Shown here: positions 25,701 to 38,600 of the stretch, piece by piece | How positions within the stretch are numbered: position 1 is the first letter of the stretch | Layout: each line of letters begins with the position of its first letter | Assembly: GCF_910592395.1 (NCBI RefSeq) | Contig: NC_088324.1 | Span: forward strand, 15,030,953 to 15,094,952 | DNA length: 64,000 bases | Direction: 5' to 3' | Origin: Lineus longissimus | Lineage: Eukaryota > Nemertea > Pilidiophora > Heteronemertea > Lineidae | Made by a program: the position numbers and the translations under genes | The notes under the pieces: generated by a model | The model's database searches: none | What the model was told of the DNA's origin: nothing | The model's input: the letters and a program-made list of their open reading frames with translations, nothing else

Positions 25701-26183
25701 CCAATGTTGCAGTTCTGACTCCCAGAGACAGCTTATTAGACTTCCTTGTCAGATGATTACTGTAGAGTGGGTGTGATTATGGTAGGCCTACACATATTAT
25801 TCCACCAAATTTCGTTTTTTACAATTTGGATGGGATGCTGAAATGGCCTGTGACACCAATACTTATGCTGACTATTCATTACTTACATAAATCTAACCAA
25901 ACCTTTTTGTGAGGCAGCTTTCTCTTATTCTCACAAAGAATGATAGCCGATAGGCCAAGATCCAAATAATATGAATATACAAATGAAAATGAAAGTGAAA
26001 AATGGAGAGTTAAAGCATGAAACTCTGATTAACCTGCAAAAAAACATTTGAAATAGATACACAATGCACATAACAATGGTGCCAGCCTAAACCCAATGGA
26101 CGGATAGACCCAAGGATTGCCAGAGGAAAATTCCCGAAAAGATGGGCAAATATTCAATGATAACATCAACACAAGATTCTTAC
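22765..26183. other. Non-coding stretch, nothing recognised
   Basis: Single-copy-looking A/T-rich DNA between the satellite and the candidate exon at 26.2 kb. Short ORFs on both strands show no domain and no consistent splice partners. Confidence 0.45.
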
Positions 26184-26264
26184 CCCATCCCTTGATATTT
26201 CTGCCAGGGAGATCACCTCATCACCAGTCACCTCAACATCGCTGCATGGTGATACAGAGGACAT
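26184..26264 (-). CDS. Candidate first coding exon of the coiled-coil gene
   Basis: On the minus strand an ATG at 26264-26262 opens 27 codons (MSSVSPCSDVEVTGDEVISL, then AEISRDG) and ends at a strong donor, GGG followed by GTAAGA at 26183. It is phase 0, which would join in frame to the phase-0 acceptor at 5880 (ISRDG followed by LVREVV). No other minus-strand gene between here and there needs a first exon. Against it are upstream ATGs in other frames, the 20-kb distance, and the lack of any homology I recognise. Confidence 0.3.
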
Positions 26265-26508
26265 ATTGACCAGAATCCACCACAAAAACTATGGCAACGG
26301 ATACTCCAAATACGGCGCCCATGGACTCAGAATTGTTCTGAAACTTCTCAGTCTGAATCATGAAGTTGTCATTTCCATGTCCGCAAAGTTTGAAGTGACT
26401 CTGTGATCTGATATAGGAGTGAGCAGTGACTTTGTGAGAGCACTGTGATACGGCTTTCAGCCTTTTGGTGTGATATTGATAGTGACATGCTCCACGCAGT
26501 GTGTCATG

Positions 26509-27122
26509 CGGGCGCTGCATGGAGTCTGATTTGCGAACTAGCAGACGACATTTTCTTTTAGCCGACGATACTGATAATGACAGGCATAAATTGGCACCAG
26601 TTTCTGATGGTGTAAAATGATTATAGACCCCAAAAGATCTATAAATGACTTCTTAAGGTTTATAAAGGCTTAATCTGAGGCCTTTGGCCCATCTAGCCAT
26701 GAACCCTAGTCACCTATACAGTCACTGAGCAATAGGTTGGAACATTCTGATGGTGCAAAATGATTATAGACCCCAAAAGATCTATAAATGACTTCTAAAT
26801 GTTTGTAAAAGCTTAATCTGAGGCCTTTGGCCTATCTAGCCATAAACCCCAATATACATGTTCAGTCACTGAGCAATAGGTTGGAACGCGGGCGCTGCAT
26901 GGAGTCTGATTTGCGAACTAGCAGACGACATTTTCTTTCAGCCGACGATACTGATAATAACAGGAATAAATTGGCACCCGTTTTTGATGGTGTAAAATGA
27001 TTATAGACCCCAAAAGATCTATAAATGACTTATAAATGTTTGTAAAAGCTTAATCTGAGGCATTTGGCCTATCTAGCCATGAACCCTAATACACCTATAC
27101 AATCACTGGGCAATAAAGGTTG
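26509..27122. repeat. Local tandem duplication, three imperfect units
   Basis: A block starting GCGGGCGCTGCATGGAGTCT and ending near CACTGAGCAATAGGTTGG occurs in full at about 26509-26743 and 26887-27122. A partial middle copy lies at about 26744-26886 (from CTGATGGTGCAAAATGATTA onward). Units differ by scattered substitutions. No coding frame is preserved across them. Confidence 0.85.
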
Positions 27123-27578
27123 GTACATTATCTCCAGAGGGACAAATCATACTATTAAACCTACCACAGAAATTCAGTCATTTGATAGAGACTATCCTGT
27201 TGTCATAGCAGCCAGCGAGACCAATCCTTGAATACCAGGTTCAGCTGTATGCTCCTCCCCTCGCACACATCACAAAGCTCAGTAAGTCAAAGCGCAGCAT
27301 AGGACAAAAGATGCAGTATCTTGGTAGGCCTGGTTGGGAATGAAGAGCCTTCTCCTCAGAGGACAAGTAGTTTTCTTACAGCAAATATCAATGGGTCAAC
27401 AGAAACTGGTACATTCCAGAGATCATAGTACCGCATAACATGTTTGTCTTTTGGATTTTTGGTTGCGATGTCCAGTGGCCGAGTAAGAGCGGGCAGAAAC
27501 TTGTGACAATCTGCACAAGTCCTTCGGAGAGAAAATGAGAAAACCAAACACCAACATCTTCTATTTATACAAGGATAT
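27123..27578. other. Intergenic gap left of the VAMP4 poly(A) signal
   Basis: Single-copy-looking DNA between the tandem duplication and the end of the VAMP4 transcription unit. One short minus-strand ORF (27356-27547) has no recognisable content. Confidence 0.45.
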
Positions 27579-27584
27579 TTTATT
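27579..27584 (-). terminator. Possible poly(A) signal of VAMP4
   Basis: AATAAA on the minus strand, in an A/T-rich stretch about 1.76 kb past the VAMP4 stop. If used, the 3' UTR covers 27560-29345 and includes the palindrome at 27908-28130. Nearer signals cannot be excluded. Confidence 0.4.
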
Positions 27585-27907
27585 TACAAATTCAATTTAA
27601 TAATTTAATGCAAGATTTATACAAGTTTCTTTACAAATATTCTCACACGAAATAGCTTCTCAAAACCACAATGTTTTCAAAACTTACATTCAGAAAACTT
27701 GTAACAGTCTTTAAAGTGATGCATTTATGCATATAGTATTTAGCCACATTCAACTTATATCATAGCAGCAAAATATCAAGAATGTACATGTAAGAGAACA
27801 ACAATGGTGTGAAATTGTAAAAATGTGTTTTCGTCTTTGACTATGCAAACGTAGATTCATCTATGCCAAATATGACCATAGTCAGGTGTAACACCACAAA
27901 GCACATT

Positions 27908-28130
27908 TGTGACCCGCTCTACCAAAACTAGGCGCTTGTCGCATCTGAACTCGACAGGTTGATACGGACTTGTTGTTCATTTCCCTATCGTAGACCTTTT
28001 GTGAAATCTATTACAAACTGATTTGGTCACATTTCACAAAAGGTCTACAATAGGGAAATGAACAACAAGTCCGTATCAACCTGTCAAGTTCAGATGCGAC
28101 AAGCGCCTAGTTTTGGTAGAGCGGGTCACA
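27908..28130. repeat. Large palindrome, 100-bp arms and 23-bp loop
   Basis: The arms 27908-28007 and 28031-28130 are reverse complements at 98 of 100 positions. The two differences lie opposite C27952 and C27989 and are C/T on the aligned strands. In a minus-strand transcript both become G-U pairs, so the hairpin stays fully paired; a plus-strand transcript would have two C-A mismatches. It lies in the predicted VAMP4 3' UTR. It could be a fold-back element or palindromic MITE. Confidence 0.93.
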
Positions 28131-29345
28131 TTTTGATAAGAACACGCAAGGCTTTTTGATTGCATCACTTTTTGGAACTTTTTGACTCCAGAATAAATGT
28201 TTAGAGCAGCGTAAGAAATTTCATACGCAAACAACGAATGATAATGATGGAAATCGTGTGGGCAAGCACAGTTCAAAGTTGAATAATTCATTTCATCAAA
28301 TAATGACGTCTTTCTGCCAACCACACCTCTTAACAATACAATCTTGCAGGGACCTTAACTACAGATCAACCATACCAGTTTAACAGCCGAGGCAAGAGCT
28401 GCTTTACATCACAATTAACATCATACAACACAGACAACAATGGACAGATGCACAAACACTTACATGTATGTTACGTTCTTCCCCCTAGGTGCAATGTTAC
28501 AATCAATATATTCTTGTGCTTCCATTCATGCATATAATCCTACATGTATTTTCAAATGCAGCTCATGACAATGATCACTTGGAGGTGTTTTCTTTCTTAC
28601 TGGAAAACTTTTAAAATTACACTTTCCACCCAAAAGTAATTGTGCAATATACAAAGCAGTAAGTCGAAAGTGTTTTACAAGTCATAGAACATAACTTGCC
28701 AAAAGATGACCCAACCACCTCACTTATGACATTACGTATTTTTCCATAACTCGAGTATTGATGATTGATCGAAACAGTAGAATTTCAAAGTTTTTCCATA
28801 TTACATGCTTGGATTACATAGATAACAACTTCGAACTGGGAGATGAGCTGTTTGACTTGTATAAAATCACTTAGATTTCTCATACCAGGATGACCCATCT
28901 CACCTCTTGGCTACAACACATTTTCAGGCATCGATTGCAGACTCCGTCAAGGACTTAGAATTCGCACACTCAATCAGCCTTGGAAGAAGAAGGCAGGGCT
29001 AACACAAGTACAATGTTTTAGGTGCAGTCAGGTCACACAGTTTGAACCCTGGACCCAGTTGCTTGTTCCCATATAATTCAACACTTGAGTCATTGATGGA
29101 ATGCAGACATATTCCCACAGACTTTACAATTCACCATATTGAATGTTACCAACATTGAAGCAGACATTATTGCTTCCAGATGATCTTACAATTTCTTCAA
29201 CTATTGTAAAGACAATTAAAAGAGAACATCTGAAGTAATTCCTTCACTGCAGTCTCTAGACATATTCCTACCAGGCAGTCATGTTGGTTGAAAGTTCATT
29301 TGCACATTTGCACAACAGATCATTTGACACTATCCATAGCTTTTA

Positions 29346-31078
29346 CTAGTGTTTAGTTTTCTGGACAATGATTGGAACTGAAATGAAAGAAGAGGGAAAA
29401 GTAATAACTCTCCACAGAGAAGAGACACTGTCTACTCATTACGACCATGAAGAAAAAGGGACTGGGGTTCAATTTCCAGCACTGCTATGTGTATTTGCAA
29501 TCCTAGATAAGTTTGTTTACTGTGATTATTTTGTCCTTTGAATGAGATGCAGATCCAAGACCCCTTGTACCAGGTGTGCTTGCCGGGGCATGCAAAAGTA
29601 CCCATTTGAGTGGACTGCAGCCTCCAATATACTTTACCTCTGGCCTCAGAGTGAAGGCGGAAAAAATAGGAGTCAATCGATTTCCACTGATAGACACAAC
29701 AAAACCTGTACTTACTGATGATGATACATAAGATAACTACCACAATTAGCACAAGGATAACCCGCATCTGTAACAAAAATAAACAGATTAAACAAATGGA
29801 AAAGATAAATGATCCAAACCTTCACTATTAAAGAGACAAAGCGAGCTGCAGACCAGAAACAACAGCAAAACATGCTAGTACCATTGATGTCCTAGACAAC
29901 AGGATACCTCAGAGAAAGAGAGGCTATTTCAGTACAGTAAGACTCCAACATTGGTAATTACCATAAATTCTGATGCACATCCCTGGGATGTGTAGGCCTT
30001 CTACAGGTATCTGATATTGATATGTACCTTACACTCTCGCCACCACATTGTCGTCTTTAGTCCTTTCGCTCGAACTCGGAATAAATCAGCGTTACTGGAA
30101 AGATTTTCTGAAATAGAACGAAAGTGTACAACATAAGGGTACGGTAGTTACTACATGTTGTGTGTCAGGCATTTTAGGCAATAGCCAGCCAAAGTGACCT
30201 ACTTTCTCACTGTGCTAAGCATAGCCGGCGGCAGTGCATGACCCATCAGCCACAATATGGGGCTCTATGACTTGGCACAGATGTAGTTTCAAACAAGTAA
30301 AGGGACATGCTGTCTCATGATAAGACACAATGGACAATATGTACGCTTGAGACCATCTTTCGCCTGATCTTTATTGAAATACACTCGTTGCTGTGATTTC
30401 TTTTCAACTACAGATAATGAAAATATAACTTTTCACCCTGGCCTCTTCTCCACCCTACCCTTGGTTTACACCTGAGACATACCAGATTTGTCCTGTAGAT
30501 CCTCCAACCTATCACCTCGTTCCAGCACCTTGCCCACATTATCCTTCATCACATCTATCACTTCATCTACCTGGCCTTGAAGTCTGCAAGGAATAGGAAA
30601 TCGGAGCATTACAAATGAAAGAAACAGGTGTTCAACGCCTTAAAGATGCATGAAAGATTGAAGCAATTCAAGTTACCCTCATTGACCTTTAGTAATGAAA
30701 GACATTCAACTCAAATCTTGTTAAGTTGTTGGGTGGAATAAGGACAATTGCTTCCCTTTATGGATTATAAACAGACAAATTGACATCTGATAATAGGTTT
30801 GTTTGTGAGAATACAAGAATCTTGATATTGGTTACAATTAACAGGTTTAACAGCAGAAGGAATAGGACTACCCAGTCATACTACATCATGTAACCATGCC
30901 AATTCTACCTGGCAACTTTCTTGTCCTTCTTAGGAACCAACCGTCCAGGACGGGCATTTGGTCCATTCAAGAAAAAGTCTTCCTCATCGGAGTTGTCCTG
31001 AAGCAAGTTCATCCGCTCTGATGCACCACTGGACGCATAGTCATCCCGGTCAGGCTTTCTGACAAACTTGGGAGGCAT
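29346..31078 (-). CDS. VAMP4: VAMP4, trans-Golgi/endosomal R-SNARE
   Basis: Five coding exons on the minus strand: 31078-30909, 30583-30483, 30107-30028, 29767-29716 and 29377-29346 (stop TAG 29348-29346). They give 144 aa; human VAMP4 is 141 aa. The family drives fusion of vesicles at the trans-Golgi network and endosomes. The N-terminus MPPKFVRKPD matches human, and the dileucine plus acidic cluster (ERMNLLQDNSDEEDFF, Leu25-Leu26) that sorts VAMP4 to the TGN is kept at the same positions. The SNARE helix covers about 57-110 (QVDEVIDVMKDNVGKVLERG, with the zero-layer Arg in ERG). A WWRECK juxtamembrane segment follows, then one C-terminal membrane helix (about 119-139). The last exon is only 32 bases; reading through its donor instead gives a poor tail, so the spliced form is preferred. 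An acceptor 5' of the ATG (near 31110) suggests a non-coding first exon further right. Confidence 0.93.
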
Positions 31079-32681
31079 TTTTCCTTTGTTTCACCCTTGA
31101 ATTGATTTTACTGGAAAAAGAATGAAGACAGTATACTCAATTGGGCTTCAAGTCAGTATTCACCCTTGATTTTACTGGAATAAGAATGAAGACAGTATAC
31201 ATTACTCAAGTGGGCTTCAAGTCAGTATCGGCAGAGTGTCTATGGATATCATGTACATTCATGGTGCACTCTGGCCGTCCGACATGTCAGTCTCACTCTC
31301 ACGAGTCTGGGGAACTACAAGTCTACATATGATACTAGGCCTAGTTAGCCTAGGCTAGTACTACTCGCCTTCTGTTCTGATCTGACCAGTTCTACAGCTG
31401 ATAAATCTGCAACTAATGCTGATATCCTTTATTTCTTTCGCTTTAAAGGTCGATATAGTAACAGAGTAAATGTTCAAGGCAACTTTGAAAAAATTGGATC
31501 AACAAATATTGTCTTTAAGGCATATCATTTGTGTTCTGTCTGGAAAAATTATCAACACGTCGCCATTTTGATTGTTTTACCTCACTCTATGGTCTCGTTA
31601 GGGAGTTTATCCCGAGTTTTTTGGTATTTAATTTCGGGTAGGTGTAAACTGTGGACGAAAGTATGGACGAAAGTCCGGACGAAAGTGTGGACAGCGACCC
31701 TCTAAGTTTGGTGGGCTGGCATTTCTTTGTCTTTCAATATATTTAAAAGAAAGTGCAGTATATTATGCATTATAATCTTTTTAATGGGTCAGCGAAAGTA
31801 AACAAGAAAAAAATTATTTTGATGGGTGATTTTGATCAATGAGTGGACGGGCCTTTTTGCCCCTTTTTTGAAGGTTTTCGAAGTGGCCTTTGACTTTGTG
31901 GACGGGGAAATGCGAGGTCTAGTGTCCAAATGTGGAATAATTATCAAAGAATTTGTTGAAATTGTGATATTTCTAACTAGTTCAAATAATATTCTTTCAC
32001 AATACGCATTTTACTGTTGTTGCCGACGGCGGTGTACACTGAACTTGGAAGTGCGTCGGCCCCGTGTTGAATTGCCTTCCAGTGCCAGTTTGTGCGTTTT
32101 TTTGCTGATTTGTGCAAAATTCAACATATCTCAAAAGTTCAATGGTTGACCCTCGATTTTTTTTTTATTTTTGTGCAGCGTAAGCAACTGTCTCATGGGA
32201 GAATGGTCACTGTAAGAATTATTCAGGAAAAAATGTATAATATTTTGGCTTTTCCGTGATTGTCCGGCCCAATTGGCAATATTGCCATTGGTGAACAGAG
32301 CTTGGAGCAAATGCGACGCTTATGATTTATTTAAAGAAATAAAATGACCGATTTAGCATCCTGCAGAATCAGGGGAATCGGGCGTTTCCAGTGATATACG
32401 GCACAAATGGGTTGCCCTCATGCAATCACTATGGAAACGCATTTTAAAATAGATGTTACGTCCTGTAGGGGCAGGTCGGGGCAGGTCATCATCGCGTACA
32501 TTCGGGAAAAACTCCCTCACGAGACCCAAGGTCATTTTCGTTGTTAGTGTTCGGAACACGGTAGTCGCGGAAATAACCCCTTTCAGTTTCAGAAGAAATC
32601 CGTTTGAGCTAATTTTTGTTTGGAAAGGAAGTTGTAAAACCTGTCGGACTTTTGCGCTAAAGTCTACTGAATACAAAAGTC
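31079..32681. promoter_or_regulatory. Head-to-head promoter interval of VAMP4 and NUP214
   Basis: This 1.6-kb gap separates the two divergent start codons. It holds the 69-bp duplication, and near 31558-31568 a minus-strand CAAAATGGCGAC that resembles a YY1 site and may mark the VAMP4 first exon. The right part (32440-32680) is richer in CpG and likely includes the NUP214 promoter and 5' UTR. Short ORFs here are not supported as genes. Confidence 0.5.
31091..31228. repeat. 69-bp tandem duplication at the VAMP4 5' splice region
   Basis: Two adjacent 69-bp units, 31091-31159 and 31160-31228, share TTTTACTGGAA, AAGAATGAAGACAGTATAC and GGGCTTCAAGTCAGTAT. On the minus strand each contains a pyrimidine tract and CAG, so the likely acceptor before the VAMP4 start codon exists twice. 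Confidence 0.85.
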
Positions 32682-35600
32682 ATGGCGTTTACAGATGACG
32701 ATGACAATGAGGTTCCAGAACGCGAAGAGAAAGTGAGTGATTACTCATCCTGCATGCACACTCGAGAACTCAACACTACACTACACTCACACTGCTATTT
32801 ACATTTTGTACACAATCGACAATGCCATGCATTCATCTATGGTGTAGAAGTAGAAAATGTCTCACAATTGAAAGTAATGCGATTTAAGGCTAACTAGGCT
32901 ACTCTGTGGTCAATCTCGCTGCACTTCTAAGAAACGGTCTTGACACTTCGTGTAACAAAGATTAAGATGCCAGATGTGAGATGGTGTTGTTTTTTTCAGG
33001 AATTTCGCTTCAAACAACTGAGCAAGATCCGAATCTCTGAAACGCCAGCACACCTACCGTTGAGCAAGACAAGCCTGGTGGCTGTAGCGAATAACTTTGG
33101 ATTGGTGTTTGTTGGAAGTGATGTGGGTGAGTGACCATTATTTGTGCTGCTCTTGTGTACATTTCTAGTAAAATACAGGTTCCAACCCTTATATGAAAAG
33201 ACAGATTTTTACAGCGTCTTCCCTGGCTTTTGATTTTTACAGGTAAGACCTACCGTACTATCATTTTTTCACGTTGACACCAGTTTCATTGTGTGATAAA
33301 TTTAATTTCACAGCTTTAAGCCTTTATTGATAGAGTGCGGTTTTTGGAGACCTCTAATTTGGGATGACTCATGGAGGTCTTTCCAATCTAATCAGTCATC
33401 AATCAAATTTTCAGGATTCAAAATATTGAAAACTACAAGCATCATTGAAAGAAGCATCGGAAGACAAGTGAATGAAGTTGTGGAAGATTTTGATTTCTGG
33501 GGGAACGTGGTGCTGCAGCTATGCCCGACCCATATCTGCGTCAGTGCAGATAATCTTTCCTTGGCTGTGGCTGTCAACAGGAATGGGGCAGCTCATCTGC
33601 TGCTGTTTGACATCAGGGCGTTTGCAAATAAAGTAAGTGATAAATTGATACAACATTCTGCCGAAGTGCTAGCCAGGGGAGGGTTGCCTAACACGTCTGT
33701 TGCAGGAGAATTCCTTTTCGTTGCATTGGGTCGAGACTGTCAATCTCGTACTAGAACTCAGCTGAGTGTATGTTTAATGGATTGGCGGGGCAATCAGTGG
33801 TGGTGTGGACTGGTGAATACTGCTAGAGAATGAGTGGTTGTAAGCAGAAACCCAAGAAACAATCAAACAGGAGAAAGGTTTATGTAAAAAAGGTCCTTTC
33901 CGTATGCAATGAATATTTTACTGTCTTTTCTTTCCCTAGGGAACACCGCCAGCCCCATTCTTCAGTACTGCCCTCACCTCGACACCATGCTGTACTGTCT
34001 CCAGCATGCAGTGGAACCCTACTACCCCTGGCCTCATAGCCATCTGCCTGACTGATGGAAGTCTATCGCTCTGGATGCTGGCGGAACAGTTTGCAAGAAT
34101 TGCAAGACTTGGAAGGGAATATAATTTCACTGCAAGTAAGTTGAGTTCTATTTCATGGCATATGTTCTAGTTGTCTGATTTTAAATTAAAGTATCAACCT
34201 CAGTTTCAAATGAGACCATGGCACCAGTAATTATCCCAGCTGTTTAAGTGGCATTCCAATGTGGTCATTCCAAACCAAACTATGGTCAATCAATAGTTCA
34301 ATGAATAAAAAAGTTGGTCTGACTTCCACATCTCTTTTCAGTCTGTTGGAGTCCGAAGGGCAAGCAGCTGGTGGCAGGTAAACAAGATGGGACCCTGACC
34401 CAGTATGGTCAAAAGTTGGAAGTGAAGGCCAATATTCCGTGCCCAAATGTCTTCAACCAAACCTTCCAAGTGACTGACGTGCTGTGGGCCAGTACGAATG
34501 TGTTTGTAGGGTCATACATCCCCCTTGAGGCTGATTCAACGATTCAGCCAGCGATAGTCATCACAACTACATCAGTAAGTGTCTTTGAGTTTTAAGAGAG
34601 GAAATATTCCCTGAACACGGCATTATTTTTTCATAGAATGCAGATGAAGAAGAACTATCATTTAACAAACTTGTCTGTAGAACAAGGTTACACTTTCTAG
34701 AAGTCCAATGTGAGTGTTTTGTTTATGTTTTACATTTAATGGCTTTTTGCTTTCTAGAAAACTGCCCCACCTAGTTTTGTTGGCTATGATGACATAAGTT
34801 ATGGTTGTGATGAGGAGCGCAACGCAGGATATCTCTTCACCCAGATCATGGAGTGGGAGATGGTCATTGGTGTATCGTACAAGGGTCAAGAGGTTGGCCT
34901 CCTGGGACGAGGTCTCCAAGACAAGAATCGTTGGGAGATCTGGAGCCTAGAGGATTCTGGGCGAGCGGAGTTGCCGCTGACTGAAGATCAGGAGAACACA
35001 TATCCAATGGGTTTTGGTGTCGACTTCACATCCACATATGAGATTCCACTGGGTAAGATTTCTTGTAAACAGTGCTCTGACTATTTTGTCGATATAATGT
35101 CAAGTTATTTCACTTGACAGGCTTTATCAAGTTCCTACAGAAACAGATTTATGATCTTGTCCTCGAAACTTGTTATATGTGCGTTCTCTTTCCTTAGGAG
35201 AAAACAAGACACATCCATCATCCCCGATCTTGTATCTTCTGTCTACTGATGGTGTATTGTGTCCGTGCTACATGATGTTTGATGGAAGACCAAACCTTAC
35301 TAAGCCACCACAGCCAATACCACAGGGTGGACGACAACCTGGATCAGTCAGCATTGCTCCAGGATCCGAGATTGGAGGAATACCATCCCCTCAACCTCAG
35401 GTGGCAGCTGCAGTTCTTCCACAGCTAAGACCTGTGGCGGCAGCACCTGCACCTAAGGAGACTCCTTCCCCACCTGCCCAACCATCACAGCCAAAACTCT
35501 CCTTGGGAGCCCCAGCTCCCACAGGTCCAGGATTCTCATTTGGAGCTACAGCTAGCAAACCATCATTTTCATTTAGTGGACAAAATCAAGAAAGTGCAAA

Positions 35601-38600
35601 GACTTCAGCGTTTTCTTTTGGTACAACCCCTGCTGCAACAGGGACTTCCCCAACAGAACCACCAAAGGCATCTAGCTTTTCATTTGGTGCAACTCTTGCA
35701 CAACCTTCAGCCACACCTATTTCCCCGCCACCAGCCTACTCACCAACACAAGGTTTCAGCGCTCCAGCCAAAGAAGCCACTCTTCCATCCTTTGGTTCCT
35801 TGGCAGCCAAGGTACCTGGAGCTCCAACACTGGCAGGTTTACTATCTGTTCAGCAGAGGCCTGGTGGTGTTCAGCTTGGCCAGGGTGGTGTTCAGCTTGG
35901 CCTGGGTCTCCCCAACCCTCAGTTGACTGCCCCGCCACCTAGATATACGGAGCCCTTGACCATGCAACAGAAACCAAACGTCAGTGCTAGTACAGTTCAT
36001 CCGACCCCTGTGATTGGTACAGCGTCGTTTGCTACAAGTACCAGACCTTCCCAACCAACAAATACGTTCACGGGCCAAACTTTGAATGCGAATCAGACAG
36101 CTGGGTCAGGATTTGCATTCGTATCGCCAAAGTCATCTTCGCAGCCACAGCCTGTTGTTAACAAACCAACTCCGCCACCACCAGCTGTCAGCAAGCCATC
36201 CATCCCACCACAACAGTTACCGGTTGCTAGCCGCCCTCTTGCCAGTGCCAACAAATCACAGAACAGACCAATAGCGACTGCCAACAAGGAGCCATCGCCT
36301 AACCGACCCATTGCAACTGCGCAGACTCCAGGACGACCCATCTCGATGCAGCTGAAGCCTCAGTCACGGACACAGCCGATGAAACCAACTGGTGGGCCGA
36401 CATTACAGCAGAGCGTAGTCAGTGCCAAGGAAGCCGGCTCGACTAATCCATTTATACAGAGTATCCTGGATGAGGTAACTGTCTTTAGCAACATTTTCTC
36501 ATCGTTTTAAACAGTGATTTTCTTAGTTTACCAGTTACACTAAAAATGGCAAACTTGAAACGTTCTTAGTTTACACATTCACTCTAGCTAGCATTGTTCC
36601 ATTAGGTTGTTTCATTACGACATATAAAACTCTTTTGAAACCTTACCTGGCCACATTTTTCTCTTGACGTGAATCATTGATCAGGGATTTATGAATATTT
36701 TGGTTATCTTTTCTTCAGACCTCCAACTTCCAGAAAGAGTTAGATGAGCTGAAGGTCAAAGCTGGTCCTCGAACTGTAAATATTGGCACAGGAGATGAGA
36801 TGCTGTACATTAAAAAGCAGATCAAAGAGATGAATGGATTCTGTGCCGAAATCAAAGAAAATGCTCAGGTATGTAATTATGATTTGGTAATAGAGAATGT
36901 CTTCTGTGGCTTACAGGTTTTGCAATTCTGCAGTATTTAGATGAAAAGATCTTTGAATATTCTAAAACCTCTTTGAAAATGTTCCCATCCCTCTCGAAAA
37001 TTACTGTACTTTGCCCATTAATAACCAATAATCTTGGCCTTTGATATGAGTTTATTAGTCTCCATCCAACCATGTAGTGGGTTGGCAGTGGTTTTGTCTG
37101 CATATGATATGAGCATTGTTTACAGAGCTAAGGCATTCTTCTAAAGTTAGTGTCCAGCTTCAAGAATATGAAGGTTACGGATGCAGGAGCCTTTATAAAA
37201 TGTCACCATATTTGTTTTTAGTGCATGAACAAAGAAGTAAACACCTTGAAATCAGAATGTCTCGAGATCTTCGCTCAAGTTGAAGATTGTAAAATGAAGA
37301 GCCAGCGCAACAGTCGTCCTGAATATCTGCAGTTGTTGAGGTCAAGGTCGCTGGACCCAGCGAGTTCGAGGACGATGCACCAGATCCATCAGTTGTACCA
37401 CTATCTTGACAGTGGGATACGCGATGCCAGCTCAGTGTTGGATGCAGAATGGGAGCAATTTCAGGCTCGGAAGAAGGGCAATAGAAGGTATGTCATTCTG
37501 GAAAAAAACTAGAAATTCTTTCTGTGAATGAATCCAAGGTGCTTTATAGGCTTCTTCCAGTTTACTAAGTTTAGCAGTTCATGTTTTTAAAGGGCCCAGG
37601 TTCAAATGGGGGAAAGCCAATGTTGGTCAGGCACCATGCTGAAAATGACTGCATCATCCTCAGAGATTCTTGGAGCTAACGCAGAAGGAGATAAAGCAAC
37701 TTGCTTTCACCAAACAATCATTTCTTGCCAATGTGGGAGAATGGGTTAATGTCTTTAATAGTTGTGCTGCCCATTCCAGATGGCAGCACAAGCTGGTCTT
37801 GCCTTTTTCAATACACTAGATTTAATGCTCTTTAATACCTTTAATCATTACATAATATATATACTTATACCTATTTAAGTGAATGTTTGGTGTGGCCCAG
37901 TGCCATTCCTTGAGTTTATCACTCTACAACAACCTTATCCTTGCTTATCCTTAATTCTATGTGCTTGCAGGTGCCTGTATGCCTGCAGCTAATTTGGCCA
38001 CTGGCCGGAAATATCGGCCACACCAAGAGTTTCATCGAATTGCAATAGAAATAATTATGATCATTGCTTTTGTTGTTTAGGCGTCTCCAGAGTCCAGCAT
38101 CAGACACAATCTACCGGTCACTGAGCTGCAACACAAACGTCATCTCTGAGCAGCAGCGGAGGCTGGAACAGATCACGGAGCAACTCAAGGGCGTGAAGAT
38201 GTTTAACACTACATCCTCATGGGAGATAGCATCGCCATCCACATTGAAAAAGTAAGTCTGAATGTCGGTGTGTAACTTGATGCATAAACGCAGTGATATG
38301 CAAATTCACAGCAGAAGAAGAAGTTCCCTTCCTAAATGGAATGTCTTTTCACCATTTCAGAGAGGACACGATATCATCTCCTGTTACCGCAATGATGGAA
38401 CAAATCATGACACCTAGCAAGGCATCACCCCCACAGGTGTCGCCACAGAAGCAAGCCAAGCTGCGTGAGATACTAGGCCGTAGAAAGATCACGCCAGTCA
38501 AAAGTACAGCCCCTGGTAAGAAACGTGGAATAGTTAAATGTGAACCAAAAAGAGAAAGGATGTGTGTGTAGGAGGTGTTTTCGCTGACCTGTTGGAGCAG

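Noticed and set aside
26233-26520. 95-codon minus-strand ORF overlapping the candidate exon
   Set aside because: It ends in a stop before the donor and is in another frame than the exon-like reading. The short hydrophobic stretch has no family match.
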